Shown in pieces: positions 50,834 through 59,320 of a stretch of DNA of 64,000 bases. How positions within the stretch are numbered: the first letter of the stretch is position 1; each line of letters begins with the position of its first letter. The position numbers and the translations under genes are program-made. The stretch is from Granulicella mallensis (lineage in GTDB: Bacteria; Acidobacteriota; Terriglobia; Terriglobales; Acidobacteriaceae): assembly GCF_014203225.1 (NCBI RefSeq), contig NZ_JACHIO010000010.1:62001-126000 (forward strand), read 5' to 3'. The notes beneath the pieces are model-generated. The model ran no database searches and had not been told where the DNA came from. It saw nothing but the letters and a program-made list of their open reading frames with translations.

Positions 50834-52276
50834 ATGAATGATTTGAAGACAGTTGTGAAGTTCGGGACCGACGGCTGGCGCGGCATCATCGCCGATGACT
50901 TTACGTATGAGAATGTTCGTGTGGCTGCGCGGGCGATTGCGCTCTATGTACTGGAGCACGAAGACTCCAAGGCTGGTGTCTGCATAGGCTATGACACACG
51001 TTTTGGCTCGCGCTCGTTTGCGCGCATCGTCGCCGAGACGCTTGCCGCCGCAGGTGTGCCGGTATTTCTTGCGAACAAGATCACTCCAACGCCGGAGCTC
51101 TCGTTTGCCGTGCGCGAGCGCAAGGCTGCGGGTGGCGTCATGATTACGTCGAGCCACAACCCTGCCGAGTGGAACGGTGTGAAGTACAAGGCCACTTATG
51201 GGGGCTCGGGCAAGCCATCTATCATCAGCTCGATTGAGGGCTATCTGCTGAAGCCTGTCCCGCAGGCCGCGACGCCCGCGAAGATTGAAGAGGTGGACTT
51301 TGCGCCGGATTACATTGCGGCGCTGGAGTCCTTTGTCGATCTCAAGGCGATCAAGGCTTCGGGCTATCGTTTCCTGATCGACACGATGTATGGCGCGGGC
51401 CGGGGATATGTTGCCGGCATCTTTGAGCGTGCGGGGATTCCGTATGTCGAATTCCGTAGTGAGCTGAACCCCACATTTTTCGGGATAAATCCTGAGCCGA
51501 TCCTGCCGCATATTGCGGCGACACAGAAGGCGGTCGTCGCGGAGAAGTGTGCCGCCGGCCTGATCACCGATGGCGATGCCGACCGTATCGGCGCTGTCGA
51601 TGAGCATGGCAACGTCGTTGATGCACACAAGATCTTTTCTGTCCTACTGCAGTGGCTGCTTGAGCGCAAGCAGTGGCCCGGCGATGTAACACGTGCTTTC
51701 AACACGACGAAGATGCTCGACCGCATCGCGGCGAAGTATGGCCGCACGCTGCACGAGCACGGGATCGGCTTCAAGTATGTTGTCGACCTGATGCTCGAAA
51801 AAGACATTATGATTGGCGGCGAAGAGTCCGGCGGCGTCGGTATCTCGAAGCATCTGCCGGAGCGCGACGGCCTGCTGAACAGCCTGCTGCTGGCCAATGT
51901 GATGGCCGACGAGAAGAAGACTCTCGGGGAACTCGTTGCTGCGTTGCAGCAGGAGTACGGCGAGCATCAGTATGGCCGCGTGGATATGCATATCGACGAG
52001 GATCTGAAGCAGTCTGCGATTCGCCGGGCGAAAGCAGGCGTTGCAGAGGTTGCGGGCCTGAAGGTGCTGCGCATCGAGACTCTTGACGGCATCAAGTTCT
52101 TCCTCGAGAACCCAGCTTGCGCGGACAAGCCAAAGGCGGCGGAGACCTGGGTTCTGTTCCGTGCGAGTGGAACGGAGCCTCTGCTGCGCGTCTACTGCGA
52201 GAGCTGCAGCCAGGAGAGTGTGCAGCAGGTACTAAAGGCTGCGCAGGCGTTTGTGCTGCAGGGAGACTCGAAGTGA
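50834..52276 (+). CDS. Phosphoglucomutase/phosphomannomutase family protein
   Basis: 480 residues, alpha-D-phosphohexomutase superfamily. N-terminal KFGTDGWRGIIADDFT, phosphoserine loop MITSSHNPAEWNGVKYK, metal loop DGDADRIGAVDEHG, sugar-binding GGEESGGVGISKHLPERDG and the C-terminal phosphate loop RASGTEPLLRVYCES are all present. It should convert hexose-6-phosphate to hexose-1-phosphate; the neighbouring manC favours mannose, although glucose cannot be excluded. It lies 14 nt after manC and overlaps the HAD gene start by 4 nt. Confidence 0.92.
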   Translation: MNDLKTVVKFGTDGWRGIIADDFTYENVRVAARAIALYVLEHEDSKAGVCIGYDTRFGSRSFARIVAETLAAAGVPVFLANKITPTPELSFAVRERKAAGGVMITSSHNPAEWNGVKYKATYGGSGKPSIISSIEGYLLKPVPQAATPAKIEEVDFAPDYIAALESFVDLKAIKASGYRFLIDTMYGAGRGYVAGIFERAGIPYVEFRSELNPTFFGINPEPILPHIAATQKAVVAEKCAAGLITDGDADRIGAVDEHGNVVDAHKIFSVLLQWLLERKQWPGDVTRAFNTTKMLDRIAAKYGRTLHEHGIGFKYVVDLMLEKDIMIGGEESGGVGISKHLPERDGLLNSLLLANVMADEKKTLGELVAALQQEYGEHQYGRVDMHIDEDLKQSAIRRAKAGVAEVAGLKVLRIETLDGIKFFLENPACADKPKAAETWVLFRASGTEPLLRVYCESCSQESVQQVLKAAQAFVLQGDSK

Positions 52277-52941
52277 GTCATCAGGTTTCTACCGAGGCTG
52301 CAGCGCTGCTCTTCGACAACGACGGTGTTATTGTCAGCTCCATCGCCAGCGTCAATCGTTGCTGGAAGATTTGGGCCGCGCACTATGGCGTTCCCAATGC
52401 CGACAAGGTCGAGATCGCCCATGGTACTCGTGCGGTCGAGATCATGAAGAATCTGGCGCCCGATGTCGATCCCGTCGAGGGGTTGAAGCTGATCGAAGAC
52501 ATGGAGATCGCGGACGTGGCGGATGTGGAAGTTCTGCCAGGCGTTCGGGCCTTGCTGACCAGTCTTCCTGCGAACCGCTGGGCGATCGTGTCGTCGGCGA
52601 CGCATCGGCTGCTGGTCGCAAGGCTTCAAGCGGCGAAGCTGCCTGAGCCGGAGTGGATCGTCAGCGCGGACCGGGTCGTGAACGGCAAGCCGCATCCTGA
52701 GCCGTATCTGCTGGGCGCGAAGCTGATCCAGGTTGCTCCGGAAGATTGCATCGTCGTGGAAGATGCCCCGAGCGGAGTGAGTGCGGGCAAGGCGGCGGGT
52801 TGCCGTGTGCTCGGGGTGCTGGGTACGCACAACGCAGAGGAGCTGCGGGCAGCGAGTGTGGATTGGGTTGTCGCCTCGCTGGAGCATGTGCGGGCGGAGT
52901 CTGTGGCAGATGGTTTGAAGATTACCTTCGATACGGTTTAG
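52273..52941 (+). CDS. HAD family sugar-phosphatase-like hydrolase
   Basis: 222 residues from GTG 52273, which overlaps the mutase stop as GTGA. HAD motif I is LLFDNDGVIV (nucleophile and acid/base Asp pair D-x-D), motif II is the Ser in AIVSSATHRLL, the Lys is in RVVNGKPHPEPYL and motif IV is IVVEDAPSGVSAGKAAG. This is the beta-phosphoglucomutase/DOG-phosphatase subgroup with a helical cap after motif I. In the manC-mutase set it may act on a hexose phosphate. Its stop codon overlaps the stop of the convergent receptor gene (52938-52941). Confidence 0.87.
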   Translation: MSHQVSTEAAALLFDNDGVIVSSIASVNRCWKIWAAHYGVPNADKVEIAHGTRAVEIMKNLAPDVDPVEGLKLIEDMEIADVADVEVLPGVRALLTSLPANRWAIVSSATHRLLVARLQAAKLPEPEWIVSADRVVNGKPHPEPYLLGAKLIQVAPEDCIVVEDAPSGVSAGKAAGCRVLGVLGTHNAEELRAASVDWVVASLEHVRAESVADGLKITFDTV

Positions 52942-55900
52942 AAAGATAGCCGCGCGTTCAACTGCATCGTGCGGCCACCGACCGTAACCTGGGAGATGCT
53001 GGTGCCTGTTCCGGAGAAGGTCGTGATGCCTTGAGCGTTTGGCGAGCTGTCAGGAATGAGTGTCTGGTTGGGTGGCCCGAAGCTCGGGTGATTGAAGGCA
53101 TTCGTGCTGTCGGCGCGAATCTGGAGTTGGATCTCGTTGTGCAGCGTGAAGGTCTTTCCTAACGAGAGATTCACCACACTCAGCCCTGGACCTGTCAGGC
53201 TGTTTCTCCTCATGTTGCCAAAGGTACCGTTGGCGGGCAGGCCGAACGCGGCTGGGTTGTACCAGTTTTCAATGGTGCGATGCTGCGGCCTGGGATTGCC
53301 GATCAAGTTCGGATACCAGCTCCCTGCCTGCGAGTAGGAGTTATTATTGCCGCCAATAGAGGGCGTATACGGGTTTCCCGTGTTAAAGATCATCGTCGAA
53401 GAGATCTGCCATCCACCCAGGGTTTCATCCACAAAGCGGTTGTTATTGAGGAGTAGCTTGTTCTTGCCGACAGGAAGTTGATACACAATATTGCCCTTCA
53501 GCGAGTTGCGAACGTCGAAGTTCGACGATCCGTAGTTTGCGGAAGGCTTGTAAGAGTTCTGGTAGATCTGGGTTCCTGCGATTCCACCTTCCGCGGAAGA
53601 GTCCTGATCGTCGAGGAAGTGGGACCAGACATAGTTGAAGTTAAAGCTCAGCCCCGAGGTCAGGCGCCGGGTGATGGAAGTCTGCAGAGAGTTGTAGTTG
53701 GAGACAGCATTGTTCGTGCTGCCCGAGATGCTTTGATAGACAGGGTAGGGACGGGAGTTCGGACTATCGTTCGGACCCAGTAGATTTTCCGGAACCTGAT
53801 TGATATCCACCGGAAAGCTCAGGTTGAATCCGTGGCTGGCAACATAGGCGGCTTCAATGACCATGTTTGGTCCAAGGGTGTGCTGGACCGCAACGTTCCA
53901 TTGGTAAATCTGAGGAACGGGCGTGTGGTACTGGTTGTACGTCACACCCTGCCCATTGAGCGCAGTGGGATCGGTTGTGGAGCCGATGAAGGGAAGGTTC
54001 GATCCCTTCGAATCGAACACCACGACCGGCGTGATGCCGTTGGTCTGGTCGGTCACATTTCCTTGCGTGATGACGGAGTTTCCGAGGCCGGCCCCGTAGG
54101 TATTTGTGCTCCAGTTATAAGAAAAGATGCCGAAACCGCCGCGAATGGTCATCGTCGGGTCAGGAGACCAGTTGAAGCCGACACGAGGCATTACCGTGGT
54201 GAAGACATTGGACTGCAGCGATGTGCGCCCGTTCGCGTGCGTAGAGGCATACCAGATGGCGCCGTTCGTGTTGGTTGCCGGATTGAGCACTGTTGGATCG
54301 AAGACGGCAATGTTGTTCTTTACCTCATTCCAGCCATGCTGGATCTGATAACGAAGGCCGAGGTTCAGGGTGAAGTTGGGGAGCAGCTTGATATCGTCCT
54401 GGATAAACAGCTGTGGTGTTTTAAGGCGAGCTCCATATTCAGGCTGCACGCTCGCATTCCAGGAGTTCACCTGCCCGAGCAGAAAGTCCGCATAGGTCAG
54501 GCCCGTTGTGGCGTCCCCAACCGTTGATTGCGTGTAAGCACCGTTGAACGTGAGGGTACCGCCATTGAATTGGCTGCCGTTCACCTGGTTCGCCTGCCAC
54601 ATCATGAACTCGCCACCGAAGTGCAGGATGTGTTTTCCGCGGATCATCGTGACGACATCCGACGGGTCGTAGACGAATTCTTTCTGGAAGACCTGGAATC
54701 CAGAGTTCAGCCCGAAGCAACAACTGCCTGAGAAATTCAGATTCGGGAAGATGTCGGCCTTGGCGAACTGCCAGCCGATCTTCTGCGGAATGCCCTGATT
54801 CAGTGACTCAGGAATGTAGTAGTTCAACTCCGACGTAAACCCCATGCGTGCTTCGTTGATTGTCGTAGGGTTGATATTCCACACATCGGAAACTTGCGCG
54901 GCATTGCTGTCGACGTCGCCTTTTACGCAATCCATGGGGCAATAGGCGAGTCCAATCCCGTCGTTCGTGGTGGGGTTATCCCGTTGGGTATCGGTCATGG
55001 TGAGCCGATTGTTCGGGGTAATGTCGTAATCGAGGCGTCCGAAGTACTTTGTATAGGGCAGGGTAACCGGCGCGAAGTAATAGAAGTTCGAGTTCGGCAC
55101 TCCCTGGGAGAAGCTGGACGGCGTGGCGTTTGGCAAAGGGAAGTATGCATTCAGTGCCTTCGACACAGGGTCCATCAGGTTCGCGGGAATCTTGTTGCCG
55201 TATCCTTCCTGGGCGAAGGATTTACGGGTAACGACGGGTCCGTTCGCGGTCTGTGTGATGACCTGCGAGGTTGGATCGTAGATCGTCGGCAGCCCGGTAA
55301 AGTCGCCATTGCGCATGGCCAGCGTTGGCACTGTTATAAATCCGGAATAAGCCGTGTTGTTGTTGGTCTTATCGAAGTCGAAGTAGAAGAACATCTTCTT
55401 CTTGAGGATGGGGCCGCCGATCGATCCACCGAAGTTGTTGTAGCGGATGGGCGTCACTGGAACCGGGGTTCCGAATCCATAGTTCGCGGCGTTCAGGGCA
55501 TCGTTCTGAAAATACTCATAGGCCGATCCGTGGAACCGGCCAGTGCCGCCCTTGCTGATCTGGTTGAAGATGATGCCGCCGATTCCGTACTGCGCGGAAA
55601 AGCCGGAGGTAATCACTTGAAGTTCCGAGACGGTCTCGAAGATAGAGACGTCGGCATTACCGCTGGAAGGTAACGTCGTCATCGATCCGTCGGCAAGAAT
55701 GGCACTGTAGGGAAGATTGCCATTTGCTGCAACGAATTGCTGCGGATCGTTGCTACCCTGCCAGCCGTTTGCCAGAGACGTACCCTGGGTATTCCCCTGC
55801 GCGCCTGGCAACAGAATCGAAAAGGTCTCCCAGTCCGTGCCAACATTGGGTAGTTGCGACATGGATTTCGCATCGAGCGTGGTCGACTGCTCACTGCTCT

Positions 55901-56303
55901 CTGTTTCAAGCAAAGGCACGTCGTTGGCGTTGACTACGACCTGCTGTGTCGTCGATCCCACCTTGAGCTGTGCATTGACCGTCGTGGTCCCTACCTGCAA
56001 GGTCACGGGCCCGCGGACGACGCGTCCGAAACCGTCCTTTGCAAAGGTGACCGTATAGTTTCCTGTCACGATCGACGAGGTATCGAAGAGTCCTTCCTTG
56101 TCGGTAACGTAATCTTTCGATACGCCCGTATCGACGTTGAGCACCTCAACCTTTACGCCGGGCAGGAGTGCGCCGGAGGCATCGGTAACCGTGCCACGGA
56201 TATCGCCGGAGTTCGTACTCTGCGCTGAGGAGGCTCCAGGAAAGTACATCGCTAGACAAAGAAGCATGCTTGCGCCGACGGTCTTGGAGAAATTCAGCTT
56301 CAT
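52938..56303 (-). CDS. TonB-dependent receptor with carboxypeptidase-regulatory-like domain
   Basis: 1121 residues. The signal peptide ends near GASSAQ. An N-terminal carboxypeptidase-regulatory-like beta-sandwich follows (~30-120; GDIRGTVTDASGALLPGVKVEVLN), then a plug domain (VVVNANDVPLLETESSEQSTTLDAKSMSQLP) and a long outer-membrane barrel. The last residues NARLSF end in Phe, the usual BAM signal. It belongs to the Oar-like receptor group abundant in Acidobacteriota, presumed to import large or sugar-containing substrates; the ligand is unknown. A TTGACA -35-like hexamer (56430-56425, minus strand) stands upstream, but no good -10 is seen. The ~245-bp upstream gap shows nothing else. Confidence 0.9.
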   Translation of the reverse strand: MKLNFSKTVGASMLLCLAMYFPGASSAQSTNSGDIRGTVTDASGALLPGVKVEVLNVDTGVSKDYVTDKEGLFDTSSIVTGNYTVTFAKDGFGRVVRGPVTLQVGTTTVNAQLKVGSTTQQVVVNANDVPLLETESSEQSTTLDAKSMSQLPNVGTDWETFSILLPGAQGNTQGTSLANGWQGSNDPQQFVAANGNLPYSAILADGSMTTLPSSGNADVSIFETVSELQVITSGFSAQYGIGGIIFNQISKGGTGRFHGSAYEYFQNDALNAANYGFGTPVPVTPIRYNNFGGSIGGPILKKKMFFYFDFDKTNNNTAYSGFITVPTLAMRNGDFTGLPTIYDPTSQVITQTANGPVVTRKSFAQEGYGNKIPANLMDPVSKALNAYFPLPNATPSSFSQGVPNSNFYYFAPVTLPYTKYFGRLDYDITPNNRLTMTDTQRDNPTTNDGIGLAYCPMDCVKGDVDSNAAQVSDVWNINPTTINEARMGFTSELNYYIPESLNQGIPQKIGWQFAKADIFPNLNFSGSCCFGLNSGFQVFQKEFVYDPSDVVTMIRGKHILHFGGEFMMWQANQVNGSQFNGGTLTFNGAYTQSTVGDATTGLTYADFLLGQVNSWNASVQPEYGARLKTPQLFIQDDIKLLPNFTLNLGLRYQIQHGWNEVKNNIAVFDPTVLNPATNTNGAIWYASTHANGRTSLQSNVFTTVMPRVGFNWSPDPTMTIRGGFGIFSYNWSTNTYGAGLGNSVITQGNVTDQTNGITPVVVFDSKGSNLPFIGSTTDPTALNGQGVTYNQYHTPVPQIYQWNVAVQHTLGPNMVIEAAYVASHGFNLSFPVDINQVPENLLGPNDSPNSRPYPVYQSISGSTNNAVSNYNSLQTSITRRLTSGLSFNFNYVWSHFLDDQDSSAEGGIAGTQIYQNSYKPSANYGSSNFDVRNSLKGNIVYQLPVGKNKLLLNNNRFVDETLGGWQISSTMIFNTGNPYTPSIGGNNNSYSQAGSWYPNLIGNPRPQHRTIENWYNPAAFGLPANGTFGNMRRNSLTGPGLSVVNLSLGKTFTLHNEIQLQIRADSTNAFNHPSFGPPNQTLIPDSSPNAQGITTFSGTGTSISQVTVGGRTMQLNARLSF

Positions 56304-56549
56304 AAGCAGTCAACCCCTGAAACAATCCGTTATGCAACTTTCTGTCCGAATATGCCGAAAAGAGGCGGACAAAGCAGGACAGTCATGTTGTATGGGCTAA
56401 ATCAAATCACTACCTTACTTACTTTGTCAACGTTACTAATAAACTATTTCGCCCAAAAAGATCGTAGTGCCTCGCAAACGCGGGCATGAAGGCCTCTGCT
56501 CTCACTGTCTTCGGGCTTTGCGCGAATGGCTGTAGGTCCAGGAGAAATA

Positions 56550-57320
56550 CTAGGAGGCCCGGTTTCCTTTGAGAATCGTCGCCACTCTGCGTAAGTCTTC
56601 TTCGGTATCGACACCTACGGTGTCATGTGCCGTGGCGGCGACGTAGAGCGCGAGTCCGTTTTCCAGCAAACGCAGTTGCTCCAGGCGCTCTGTCTGCTCC
56701 AGTTCTCCCGGGGCCAGGGCGGCAAAGTGTTCCAGGGCCGCTCTCCGATAGGCGTAGAGGCCAAGGTGCTTCCATACCGGAGCATGGCCGGAGCCGTCCC
56801 GGTCGTAGGGAATCGTCGCCCGTGAAAAATAGAGGGCGCGGCCATCGTGGGCCGTCACGACCTTGACGGCATTAGGATTGTTGAGATTTTCGGGGGTGCA
56901 CGGCACCTTCAGGGTTGTGACCTCTACCTGCGGCAGGGCAAACGGAGACAGGATGTCGGCGATGTGCTCGGGACGGAGCAGGGGTTCGTCGCCCTGGACG
57001 TTGACATAGATCTCCGCCTCAACCGTGCGGGAGACGGCAAAGAGCCGGTCTGTGCCGCTGGGCAGCTCGGGAGAGGTCATCACGCACGGCCAGCCGCGTT
57101 GCCGGCAAAGGGCCTGGACTTCTTCAGAATCGGCGGCAATGACGACTTCATCCAGAAGAGGGCAGGCCTTCGCGGCCCGGTAGACCCAGGCCAGCAGAGG
57201 CTCGCCGGCAATCTCGCGCAGCACCTTGTTAGGCAGCCGTGTGGACGCCAGCCGTGCGGGAATGACGCCAACGACGCGGCCATAGGGCGACCCCGGGGGG
57301 AGAGGTGCAGAAACCGCCAT
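56550..57320 (-). CDS. kdsB: 3-deoxy-manno-octulosonate cytidylyltransferase
   Basis: 256 residues; activates KDO with CTP to CMP-KDO for lipopolysaccharide core synthesis. VVGVIPARLASTRLPNKVLREIAGEPLLAWVYRAAK is the nucleotide-binding start, followed by SGTDRLFAV, VNVQGDEPLL and KHLGLYAYRRAALEHFAALAPGELEQTERLEQLRLLENGL, all characteristic of KdsB. The start ATG 57320 shares one base with the stop of the 47-residue membrane protein (TGATG), so both are probably translated together. It shows that the organism makes a Gram-negative LPS outer membrane. Confidence 0.96.
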   Translation of the reverse strand: MAVSAPLPPGSPYGRVVGVIPARLASTRLPNKVLREIAGEPLLAWVYRAAKACPLLDEVVIAADSEEVQALCRQRGWPCVMTSPELPSGTDRLFAVSRTVEAEIYVNVQGDEPLLRPEHIADILSPFALPQVEVTTLKVPCTPENLNNPNAVKVVTAHDGRALYFSRATIPYDRDGSGHAPVWKHLGLYAYRRAALEHFAALAPGELEQTERLEQLRLLENGLALYVAATAHDTVGVDTEEDLRRVATILKGNRAS

Positions 57321-57463
57321 CAGCGCAGGATCTCCGATTTCTTGTTCTTGCGATAGAAATAGATGGCCACGCCGATGATGATCGCGAGGATCACGCCCAG
57401 GCCGATCGCAATGAGGGTCAGGTAGTGCAGAATCCCACCGAGTTTGTCCTGAAAATCGCTCAT
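57320..57463 (-). CDS. 47-residue single-helix membrane protein
   Basis: From ATG 57463 the product is MSDFQDKLGGILHYLTLIA and a hydrophobic helix (IGLGVILAIIIGVAIYF) ending in a basic YRKNKKSEILR tail. It should insert as a small inner-membrane protein with the tail in the cytoplasm. A longer frame begins at 57550 but its first 29 residues derive from a GAGTTGCGAG-type repeat and are not credible. It overlaps kdsB by one base (TGATG), which suggests a function tied to lipopolysaccharide synthesis or translational coupling only. No family is recognised. Confidence 0.65.
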   Translation of the reverse strand: MSDFQDKLGGILHYLTLIAIGLGVILAIIIGVAIYFYRKNKKSEILR

Positions 57464-57513
57464 AGCTGACGCAAGGCCTGATCCTGACGGCCAGTCTCGT
57501 ATTTTATGCGTTT

Positions 57514-57569
57514 CAGTTGCGAGTCGTGAGTTGCGAGAGTCGAGTCTCATCGCTTGCGACTCGAAACTG
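57514..57569. repeat. GAGTTGCGAG-type repeat forming an inverted repeat
   Basis: CAGTTGCGAGTCG (57514-57526) pairs with CGACTCGAAACTG (57557-57569) with one mismatch. The 14-mer AGTTGCGAGTCGTG here (57515-57528) also occurs at 28873-28886 in the 3' end of argH. The rest of the 57464-57679 gap shows no gene. Confidence 0.7.
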
Positions 57570-57679
57570 GAGGCAAATATACGACTTAGGCTGTCGAGGT
57601 TTGACCTGCGCTGCCGTGGCTTCTATGATGGAGAAGCGGCTGTCGTCGCGGCCTCGCCGCTTGATACAGTCTCCCACCA

Positions 57680-57756
57680 GGCGGTGTAGCTCAGATGGTT
57701 AGAGCGACGGACTCATAACCCGTAGGTCACTGGTTCGATTCCAGTCACCGCCACCA
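57680..57756 (+). tRNA. tRNA-Met (anticodon CAT)
   Basis: 77-nt tRNA: acceptor GGCGGTG with CACCGCC, D arm GCTCAGATGGTTAGAGC, anticodon loop ACTCATAAC with CAT at 57714-57716, T loop CTGGTTCGATTCCAG, and encoded ACCA. The body matches elongator tRNA-Met rather than the initiator, which lacks a 1-72 pair, or tRNA-Ile2. Confidence 0.92.
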
Positions 57757-57866
57757 ATTGCTACGCCTCGGCGTCGCGATTTCTTCGAGTCAGGGTATCA
57801 TTCCGATATCGGGGAAGGTATAACAAAAGTCCCCATAGAGCGTCTCATTCTCTATAGTCGTAACTG

Positions 57867-57882
57867 CCCCCTTGGGAGGGGG
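57867..57882 (+). promoter_or_regulatory. Hairpin enclosing the Shine-Dalgarno of the S41-like gene
   Basis: CCCCC (57867-57871), loop TTGGGA and GGGGG (57878-57882) form a short GC-only stem. The G-rich arm contains the ribosome-binding sequence (GGAGGGGG) located 10 nt before ATG 57893, so folding would hide it. Confidence 0.5.
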
Positions 57883-57892
57883 ATTTTCGCAT

Positions 57893-59134
57893 ATGCCCAA
57901 GAGCGTCAAGATTTCGCTTCTCGCTGTATCCGTTCTTCTTGTCCTGTGCATCTTTCTCGGTGTGAATACGCATGGTGTTCGCGCTGCGGTCGATCAGTCC
58001 CAGGAGGGCGCTTACCGCCAGATCAACGTCTACGGCGAGGTGCTGCAGCACGTCCAGAACGACTACGTAGTCGACCCGAACATTCCCGCTGTCACCGAAG
58101 GCGCTCTGCGTGGCCTGCTGGAGTCGCTCGATGCGGATTCCAGCTACCTGCCACCCGCCGATTACAAGGCCTACAAGGCCGATAAGGGCGGCAAAGCCCA
58201 GGTTGGCCTGAACGTCTCCAAGCGCTTCGGCTATGCGACCATCGTCTCGGTCGTTCCAGGAAGCCCGGCGGACAAGGCGAACCTGACGGACGGCGACATC
58301 ATCGAGGCGATCGGCAACCAGGATACGCGCGATCTTTCGCTGGCAATGATCCAGCTCCTGCTCGAAGGCGCACCGGGAAGCGAACTCCAGATCTCGGTTA
58401 TTCGCCCGCGGAAGGTGGATCCGGACAAGATCAAGCTCAACCGTGCCGTTGTCTCCGAGCCTGCGGTGGCGGAGACGATGTATGAGAATGCCTCGATCCT
58501 CTCTCTGAAGCCGATGGTGATCGACCATGAGCACGTGCAGCAGATTGAAGCCAAGCTGAAGGGGATGAATAAGGCCGGCAATAAAAAGATCCTGCTCGAC
58601 CTGCGCGACGTCTCGGCGGGCGATATGGCCGAAGCCACGCGTCTGGCCAACTTCTTCCTGAAGTCCGGAACGATTGCCACCCTGGAAGGGCAGACATTCC
58701 CCAAGCAGACCTTTACCGCGGATGCCGCCAAGTCGATCAACACGACAGCGCCCCTGGTGATTCTGGTGAATCGCGGTACCTCAGGGCCGGCTGAGCTGGT
58801 GGCCGGAGCGATAGCCGATAACAAGCGCGGCGACCTGGTTGGAGAGAAGACCTTTGGCGAAGGCGCACAGCAGAAGACATTTGAGCTTCCCGATGGCGCA
58901 GCGCTGATCCTCTCGATTGCGAAGTACGCTTCTCCTTCAGGAAAGAAGTTTGAGGATGAAGCGGTTACTCCGGGCACGCTTGTAGCCTCCAACATGGACG
59001 ATCTGGATTCGGATTCGGACGATGCCTCCAGCTCCGACACGACCAAGACGCCTGCTCCTGTGAAACATCCTTCGGCTCCTGTCGACGATCAGCTCACCAA
59101 GGCTCTCGACATGCTGAAAGCAAAGCAGGCGTAG
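57893..59134 (+). CDS. S41-like PDZ protein, probably inactive protease
   Basis: 413 residues. A membrane-anchor or signal helix (ISLLAVSVLLVLCIFLGV) is followed by a helical segment (VLQHVQNDYVVDPN), a PDZ domain (~105-195; YATIVSVVPGSPADKANLTDGDIIEAIG) and an S41 C-terminal-processing-protease fold (KILLDLRDVSAGDMAEATRLANFFL, LVILVNRGTSGPAELVAGAI, VGEKTFGEGAQQ). The catalytic Ser expected three residues before Glu301 is Gly298, and the catalytic Lys of TFGKG is Glu323. Without these it is probably a non-peptidase scaffold or chaperone. The C-terminal ~40 residues are acidic/Ser/Pro-rich. ATG 57893 is preferred over TTG 57872. A terminator follows. Confidence 0.82.
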   Translation: MPKSVKISLLAVSVLLVLCIFLGVNTHGVRAAVDQSQEGAYRQINVYGEVLQHVQNDYVVDPNIPAVTEGALRGLLESLDADSSYLPPADYKAYKADKGGKAQVGLNVSKRFGYATIVSVVPGSPADKANLTDGDIIEAIGNQDTRDLSLAMIQLLLEGAPGSELQISVIRPRKVDPDKIKLNRAVVSEPAVAETMYENASILSLKPMVIDHEHVQQIEAKLKGMNKAGNKKILLDLRDVSAGDMAEATRLANFFLKSGTIATLEGQTFPKQTFTADAAKSINTTAPLVILVNRGTSGPAELVAGAIADNKRGDLVGEKTFGEGAQQKTFELPDGAALILSIAKYASPSGKKFEDEAVTPGTLVASNMDDLDSDSDDASSSDTTKTPAPVKHPSAPVDDQLTKALDMLKAKQA

Positions 59135-59184
59135 GCTGCTCTGCTATCTGCTTAGGATTTTTATGCCTGTTTTTATTGGACACG

Positions 59185-59213
59185 AAAGCCAGCCTCTTCA
59201 GGGCTGGCTTTTA
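59185..59213 (+). terminator. Terminator after S41-like gene
   Basis: AAAGCCAGCC (59185-59194) pairs with GGCTGGCTTT (59202-59211), followed by T residues. It lies 51 nt after the S41-like stop and before the PBP gene; no other feature is seen in that gap. Confidence 0.8.
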
Positions 59214-59320
59214 TGTTCGTCCAGGCAACCCTTTACCGCGTTTATGTTTATGCAATTGCTATGGATACCTGGTAAAGCCAGCGAAATCACAAGGCCCTGC
59301 ATGGTAAGGTGGGAGCTACC

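Noticed and set aside
57680-57756. tRNA-Ile2 or initiator tRNA reading of the CAT-anticodon tRNA
   Set aside because: The acceptor stem is fully paired at position 1 and the body matches elongator tRNA-Met.
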